From positions 10,188,565 through 10,252,564 of the forward strand of contig JAKZAN010000001.1 of assembly GCA_023053545.1 (NCBI GenBank): a stretch of 64,000 bases of DNA. The letters are read 5' to 3'. Below are positions 58,168 through 64,000 of this stretch, piece after piece. Position numbers and translations under genes: made by a program. This DNA is from Lepidurus packardi (lineage: Eukaryota; Arthropoda; Branchiopoda; Notostraca; Triopsidae). Numbering within the stretch: the stretch's first letter is position 1; the number at the start of each line of letters is the position of its first letter. A model generated the notes under the pieces. It ran no database searches. It was not told where the DNA came from and saw only the letters and a list, made by a program, of their open reading frames with translations.

Positions 58168-61100
58168 TCAATCTAGTACAAAATCTTCTAGGTATACTGG
58201 CTTTTTCCGCACTCGGGTTGAACGTTTTGGCTGAGGTAAGTCTTCCATTGTCGTTAATTCGTTCGAGTCTTCAGCCTCCAAGGTTTCTTGTTGCGGGATT
58301 TGAGCACCCTCGGCACCGTACACTTCCATAGATCCAGGAGTTTCTTTGGGTTTTAACTGATCTGACTCTTCCCCTGAGGAATTTGCCTCCTCCTCCGAAT
58401 CATAAGGACCTTAGGTAAGGTTTCAGACATTGTACATGTACAGGGAAAACCCTCCAACGTTTTCGCGTTCGTAAAACCGGTAAGTCCTGTACTCGATAAG
58501 TATTCTCGGAAATCTTACTTTGTATCTCGTAAGGTCCGATAAATTTAGGCTCCAACTTCGGGCTCCTTCCCTTTCGTCGAATATTGCGTCGGATCCACAC
58601 GAGTTCTCCAGGCTCATAACTCCGGGCTTCCTTGCGTTTATCATTATAGTACTCAGCTTGACGTAGTTGAGCGCGTAATATATTGTTATACGCTTCCCTC
58701 CATAATCCCTGAATTTTATCGAAGAATTCTTCATACGTCTCCCCATCATCTTGAGGCCATGGAAAGAAACGTTCACACGCCACCACAGGAATTCGGCCAT
58801 AAAGTAATTCAAAAGGGGAACGTTTGGAAGAGGTTTGGACAGACGAGTTCATGGCAAATGCTGCGGACTGGAGGTATGCATCCCAATTGTCATGAGCCCG
58901 GTTCACGTAAGCACGTAGAATAGTAATCACCGTTTGATTATTTCGTTCAACTAACCCGTTACTCTGGGGATGGTAGGCTGATGTTAAGCTATGTCGAATA
59001 CCCAAGCTTCTAATCGTTTCTTCGAAGTTTTGTGATGTAAAGGCGGATCCTCGATCACTGATAATCTGAGCGGGTATTCCATGTCTGAGGAAGATCTGGT
59101 TTTTCAGGATTCGAATAACTTCCTCCGTGCTAGTATCCGGCACGGATGCCAATTCCGTCCACTTAGTCAAATGGTCTACGATTACCAGGATATGTCTCGA
59201 CCCGCGCGGAGTTCTCTGTAAGGGCCCTACATGGTCTATACCAATTACCTCAAAAGGTTTCGTTGGTGGGGGTATGGATTGCAGATGTCCTTCTCGAGAT
59301 CCTGGAGGTAGCTTATTTACTTGACATTTTAAACAGCCGCGGATGTATCTTTTCACCGTCTGTCGCATCCCAGGCCACCAGAATCGTTGAATTAGTCGTT
59401 CAATTGTTTTCTCTCTTCCGAGATGACCGTTTTCCGGGGGGTCGTGTACTGCGGATACTAAATCCCGTCGTAACGATGGAGGCACTACGAGTAGTAGACG
59501 TCGTCCTATACCCACATTGATACGGTAAAGTACTTCATCCTTAATGTGAAATTCTTCCTTAATCCGGTCACGGCTTCTTTTCGATTCTTCATTAGGCTGA
59601 TCACGTAAGACTCGTAGGATTTTCCGAAAATCGGGACTCACAGATTGCAAGGTGGCTAATTCGGATTTCGAAATCGGACTGGGAGTAAGAAGGCACACAA
59701 ACATACGGAAATCGTCTTCGCTCTCAATGGGGTTCCCTACTGGTGCTCGGGAAAGAGCGTCGGCTACCACGTTCAACTTACCTTTACGGTGTTCAATGGT
59801 GAAAGGTTGGTATTCTTCCATCGCTACTAACCAACGCGCAAACTTACGGTTCATTGGTTATGCCGCTTGAAGCCATTTCACCGCGACATTGTCGGTAACG
59901 ATCTTCAAAGGACGTCCATGGACATATGACCGAAAATGCTGTAATGCCCAAACTAGTGCCAAACACTCCAATTCATTCGAGTGGTATCGTCGTTCGACCT
60001 CAGTTACTCTTCTACTTGCATAGGCGACCACGTGACTTTCGTTATTCTTGATTTGAATCAGAACGGCCCCCAGACCGAGAATGCTGGCGTCGGTGTGAAG
60101 TTCAGTGGGAAATCCCTCTTTGAAGTGACGTAAAATGGGCGAACAGATAAGTGCTTCTTTCAACACGGTAAATGCCTCCCGTTGCTCCGGAGTCCAGCGC
60201 CATTTCATGTCTTTTCGCAGTAGTATATGGAGAGCGTAGGCTTTCCTAGCATACTCGGAGATGAAGCGACGATAGTAGCCGGTTAGTCCCAAAAATCCAC
60301 GGACTTCACGAACATTTTCCGGTACTGGAAATTCACGAACTGCAACTGTTTTCTGGGGGTCAGGTTGGATACCTTCACTACTCACTTTATGTCCTAGGTA
60401 AATCGTATGATCCGTACCGAACGTACACTTTGCAGGATGTAGTAGAAGATTTGCTTTTTCCAAAGATTTGAACACAGCTTCCACATCTACCAAATGTTGC
60501 TGAAATGTCGCGGAATAAGGCATCACATCATCTAAAAAGGCCATGCAAGTCTGCCATTTTAGTCCACCCAAAACTTGATCCATAAGGCGCTGAAAACTGG
60601 CTGGGGCATTAGTTAACCCAAATGGCATACGCTGGAACTCGTACAATCCGTCTGGTGTAACGAATGCTGTTTTCTGTCGGTCCTCTTCCTCCACTTCCAT
60701 CTGCCAGTAGCCCCCGATGAGATCCATTGGGGAAAAATAGCGAGCACCACCCAGTCGTTGAAGTACGTCATCGAGTAAAGGAAGGGGATAAGAATCTTTC
60801 ACCGTTACTGCGTTCAGACGTCTATAATCCACACAAAATCTCCAAGTTCCATTCTTTTTACGCACCAATACCACGGGAAACGCCCAAGGACTCTGGGAGG
60901 GTCGTATGATATCTTGACTCAGCATTTCATCTACTTGTTTTGCGATTTCGTTGCGTTCACCAGGAGATGTTCGGTAGGGTCGAAGACGTACGGGAACAGA
61001 CGTACTTACGGGAATCGAGTGAGTAGCTTGACGTGTATGTCCAAAATGAGTAGGATTAGTAGAGAAACAATGACTGTATCTCCTCACTAATGCTTTTAGT

Positions 61101-61288
61101 TCTTGATGCTGTTCGGGAGATAATTGGATACCATATTGTACTGGGGGGTCCCACTCTGCCAGCTGATTGTCCTTAGATTCTAAGAGCTTGGATTCCAGAA
61201 CATCTCGTTCGCTATCGTAGCGCTGTTGTTGAGCCAGGACGCTTTGAGCAAGGGACGTAATGGCTTGAATGAGTTGCTCGGACTCCAT
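58168..61288 (-). pseudogene. Gypsy gag-pol with in-frame gag-RT fusion, one stop, one frameshift
   Basis: It starts MESEQLIQAITSLAQSVLAQ, a gag-like N-terminus of about 40 residues. This runs straight into the protease-RT linker (YGIQLSPEQHQELKALVRRY), so most of gag and the protease are deleted in frame. RT: RFCVDYRRLNAVT, FSPMDLIGGYWQ, FGLTNAPASFQ and AFLDDVMPYS. RNase H: LHTDASILGLGAVL, ELECLALVWAL and VTDNVAVKW. Integrase: H-x-H-C-C finger (HLGREK...CLKCQ), GIDHVGP, SDRGSAF and NGLVERNNQT, with KFIGPYEI and KRWRVFPVH downstream. The codon after LQAA is TAA at 59855-59857. The inverted copy at 62.08 kb has CAA there. A frameshift near 58.41 kb separates CLKPYL from the acidic tail (ending KKPVYLEDFVLD, stop 58168-58170). 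Catalytic residues otherwise look present. Confidence 0.85.
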
Positions 61289-61662
61289 GATAATTGTCTT
61301 TGTTGGGTGGAATTATTAATTCGTAGCACAAAAGGATGACTGACGCAATAATGAAAGCTCGGGCGTACTGTTCAGGATGTATGGTGACGCAAAAATGAAA
61401 TTCTCAGACGACGTCACAGCGAACGGAATAAGCACGGGTTCATTGTTGGTAACAATGAAATAATCCCGCGAAGCTTGTTCGAGATGAAATTAAAGTCGCA
61501 AAAGTTTGCCAAATCTCACAAAATCTTGCCAAAAAAAAGCGCTAATTGTAGCCACGACACTCACAAAGTTTCAGTCTAAAATTTACACATAGGCCATCGA
61601 CGGCAATACTTTCAATCGCTGTTGCGAGAGTCTCCGTTAAAACAACAATTCACTGTTGGAAT

Positions 61663-61680
61663 ATCCCACCGCTGCCACCA
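61663..61680 (-). other. Primer-binding-like site of the Gypsy element
   Basis: TGGTGGCAGCGGTGGGAT on the minus strand, starting about six bases after the inferred LTR end (TCACA). It begins with TGG, as a tRNA 3'-end complement must. I did not assign the tRNA. Confidence 0.5.
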
Positions 61681-61691
61681 AAATTATGTGA

Positions 61692-61791
61692 NNNNNNNNN
61701 NNNNNNNNNNNNNNNNNNNNNNNNNNNNNNNNNNNNNNNNNNNNNNNNNNNNNNNNNNNNNNNNNNNNNNNNNNNNNNNNNNNNNNNNNNN
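61692..61791. other. Assembly gap of exactly 100 N
   Basis: A run of 100 N, a conventional placeholder for a gap of unknown size. It lies between the Gypsy leader and an inverted copy of the same pol, inside the inferred 5' LTR. Confidence 0.98.
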
Positions 61792-61802
61792 TAACCATTA
61801 CA

Positions 61803-62970
61803 CTTCAAAGAGGGATTTCCCACTGAACTTCACACCGACGCCAGCATTCTCGGTCTGGGGGCCGTTCTGATTCAAATCAAGAATAACGAAAGTCACGTGG
61901 TCGCCTATGCAAGTAGAAGAGTCACTGAGGTCGAACGACGATACCACTCGAATGAATTGGAGTGTTTGGCACTAGTTTGGGCATTACAGCATTTTCGGTC
62001 ATATGTCCATGGACGTCCTTTGAAGATCGTTACCGACAATGTCGCGGTGAAATGGCTTCAAGCGGCACAACCAATGAACCGTAAGTTTGCGCGTTGGTTA
62101 GTAGCGATGGAAGAATACCAACCTTTCACCATTGAACACCGTAAAGGTAAGTTGAACGTGGTAGCCGACGCTCTTTCCCGAGCACCAGTAGGGAACCCCA
62201 TTGAGAGCGAAGACGATTTCCGTATGTTTGTGTGCCTTCTTACTCCCAGTCCGATTTCGAAATCCGAATTAGCCACCTTACAATCTGTGAGTCCCGATTT
62301 TCGGAAAATCCTACGAGTCTTACGTGATCAGCCTAATGAAGAATCGAAAAGAAGCCGTGACCGGATTAAGGAAGAATTTCACATTAAGGATGAAGTACTT
62401 TACCGTATCAATGTGGGTATAGGACGACGTCTACTACTCGTAGTGCCTCCATCGTTACGACGGGATTTAGTATCCGCAGTACACGACCCCCCGGAAAACG
62501 GTCATCTCGGAAGAGAGAAAACAATTGAACGACTAATTCAACGATTCTGGTGGCCTGGGATGCGACAGACGGTGAAAAGATACATCCGCGGCTGTTTAAA
62601 ATGTCAAGTAAATAAGCTACCTCCAGGATCTCGAGAAGGACATCTGCAATCCATACCCCCACCAACGAAACCTTTTGAGGTAATTGGTATAGACCATGTA
62701 GGGCCCTTACAGAGAACTCCGCGCGGGTCGAGACATATCCTGGTAATCGTAGACCATTTGACTAAGTGGACGGAATTGGCATCCGTGCCGGATACTAGCA
62801 CGGAGGAAGTTATTCGAATCCTGAAAAACCAGATCTTCCTCAGACATGGAATACCCGCTCAGATTATCAGTGATCGAGGATCCGCCTTTACATCACAAAA
62901 CTTCGAAGAAACGATTAGAAGCTTGGGTATTCGACATAGCTTAACATCAGCCTACCATCCCCAGAGTAAC
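61803..62970 (+). mobile_element. Inverted pol fragment of the same Gypsy family
   Basis: Plus-strand, nearly base-identical to the reverse complement of about 58968-60137. It covers RNase H (LHTDASILGLG) through the integrase core up to SAYHPQSN, just before the catalytic Glu segment. It keeps CAA where the minus copy has a stop. The reading frame is open throughout and continues without a break into the next element at 62971. It starts abruptly at the LTR edge, without its own LTR or RT. Confidence 0.85.
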
Positions 62971-64000
62971 ATAGTCTTTGACTATGTCTGTCTCACGACC
63001 AAACGGGTATACTCATTTGATGGTACCAAACCAATGAAGATTCGTGGAAGCTTTCCGGCAATCATACAACATAAAGACAATCGAACAAGCACCACAGTCC
63101 TAGTTTACGATGACGCAAAGGAGAACCTTCTGTCCTTTCAAACGTCCAAAGAACTGAAGCTCATCGAAATATCCGACAGCATAACGGAAGATGATGGCCT
63201 AAGCGATGTTCAACTAAGGAAGAAGTACCCCAAGCTGTTTGACGATGTGGGAAAGCTGGTTGGAAAACAAGTAAAGCTACACGTAGATGAAGCAGTACCG
63301 CCGAAAGCGCAGCCTCACAGAAGAATCCCGTTTCATCAAAGAAGAAAAGTAGAAGAGGAACTGCTAAAGATGGAGAGACAAGGGATAATAGAGAAAGTGC
63401 ACGGACCGACTCCCTGGGTTTCACCCATAGTCGTGGTTCCTAAACCCAAATCACCGGGGCAAGTACGCATCTGCGTAGATATGCGCGAAGCCAATAAAGC
63501 GATTGCGCGAGAACGCCACATCACGCCTACTCTCGACGAGATTCTGGCCGAGTTGAATGGTGCCGCACTATTCTCAGTAATAGACTTAAAACACGGTTAC
63601 CATCAGCTCGAATTGGAAGAAGAGAGCAGAAGCATAACAACATTTGCAACGCACTGCGGTTTACGTCGATACAAACGGCTATCCTTCGGGATCAATGCAG
63701 CAGCAGAGATATTCCAGGAAGCCATTCGACAAACACTAATTGGCCTGATTGGTCAACTGAACATAAGTGATGACATCATCATATTTGGACGCAACGAACG
63801 CGAGCATAACGAGAGACTTCATGCGGTCTTGAAACGCCTCCATGAACACGGTTTAGCTGTGAATTGGGAAAAAACCAAGATAAAACGCCGGGAGGTCTCG
63901 TTTTTTGGATTTACTTTCAGCCAACAAGGCATGAGGCCTGATCCAAGGAAAGTTGAATCCCTCCTGCACGCATCGAATCCATCGAACGAAGGAGAATTAC
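62971..64000 (+). mobile_element. Second, different Ty3/Gypsy pol, partial
   Basis: An open frame to the window edge, homologous to a different Gypsy lineage. A protease C-terminal-like part (MKIRGSFPAIIQHKD, TTVLVYDD) is followed by KYPKLFDDVGKLVGKQVKLH, QPHRRIPFHQRRKVEEEL, then RT: RICVDMREANKAI, FSVIDLKHGYHQLELEEESR, TTFATHCGLRRYKRLSFGI, ISDDIIIFGRN (catalytic DD), and FFGFTFSQQGMRPDPRKVE. Its 5' part is missing. The junction at 62970/62971 joins integrase of one element to protease of another in frame. The fragment looks coding-competent as far as seen. Confidence 0.85.

Larger units (their letters stand above)
57648..61802 (-). mobile_element. Ty3/Gypsy retrotransposon, gag mostly deleted
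   Basis: Minus-strand element with the 3' LTR at 57648-57941, pol at 58168-61288, leader and primer-binding-like site up to 61691, and the 5' LTR in the 100-N gap. The flanks (TATAT on the left, CTTCA on the right) give no target duplication, so one end is probably rearranged or misassembled. Confidence 0.75.

Noticed and set aside
59127-59520. Plus-strand ORFs inside Gypsy pol, repeated at 62.4-62.8 kb on the minus strand
   Set aside because: They are antisense of integrase and recur only because the pol copy is inverted.
57648-61802. Treating the Gypsy insertion as intact with a target duplication
   Set aside because: The bases flanking the two inferred LTR outer edges do not match, and the 5' LTR is in an N gap.

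Overview
This is eukaryotic nuclear DNA, most likely from an arthropod and plausibly a cladoceran crustacean (Daphnia-like). Real genes have short GT-AG introns of about 50-100 bp. One promoter has a TATA box with an arthropod-type TCAGTC initiator. The transposon mix (Helentron, FLYWCH/MULE, hAT/THAP, Gypsy, BEL/Pao, DUF6729-type) is typical of such genomes. The species assignment is inference.

Layout. 1-5.1 kb: a diverged direct duplication and a broken multi-exon DUF6729-type gene (minus). 5.2-9.4 kb: nested inverted repeats around a dead hAT-like transposase, then a THAP-type zinc-finger ORF. 10.1-12.6 kb: two ordinary genes, a small secreted acidic protein (plus) with a clear core promoter, and a complete five-exon CYHR1/ZTRAF1 orthologue (minus). 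13.8-45.7 kb, all minus: a family of secreted or surface proteins sharing a ~150-residue module that I cannot assign to a named domain. Two intact members have two and three modules (412 and 628 aa). One is a giant mucin-like type I membrane protein with one N-terminal module, ~130 tandem copies of a 43-residue Ser/Thr-rich repeat, a transmembrane helix and a cytoplasmic tail. A fourth member survives only as two fragments on either side of retrotransposon debris. A five-exon D-amino-acid/D-aspartate oxidase gene with a C-terminal AKL peroxisome signal lies inside this cluster.

47.1-57.6 kb: a nested transposon. A Mutator-like (FLYWCH/MULE) element with ~0.6 kb terminal inverted repeats has a 5.8 kb Helentron inserted in its left inverted repeat. 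The MULE transposase gene contains a run of tandemly duplicated small phase-0 exons and has lost the part carrying its first catalytic Asp. The Helentron keeps helicase, endonuclease and RPA-like parts but lacks the HUH part of Rep. 57.6-64 kb: a Gypsy element (minus) with a gag-RT fusion deletion, one stop and one frameshift; a 100-N gap; an inverted near-identical copy of the same pol (plus); and an in-frame junction into a second, different Gypsy pol that runs off the window.

Most of the window is accessory DNA. The probable functional genes are the acidic secreted protein, CYHR1, the oxidase and the module-containing proteins. The mucin array carries several frame-breaking junctions that may be real or may be assembly errors, so its exact protein cannot be stated from this sequence.
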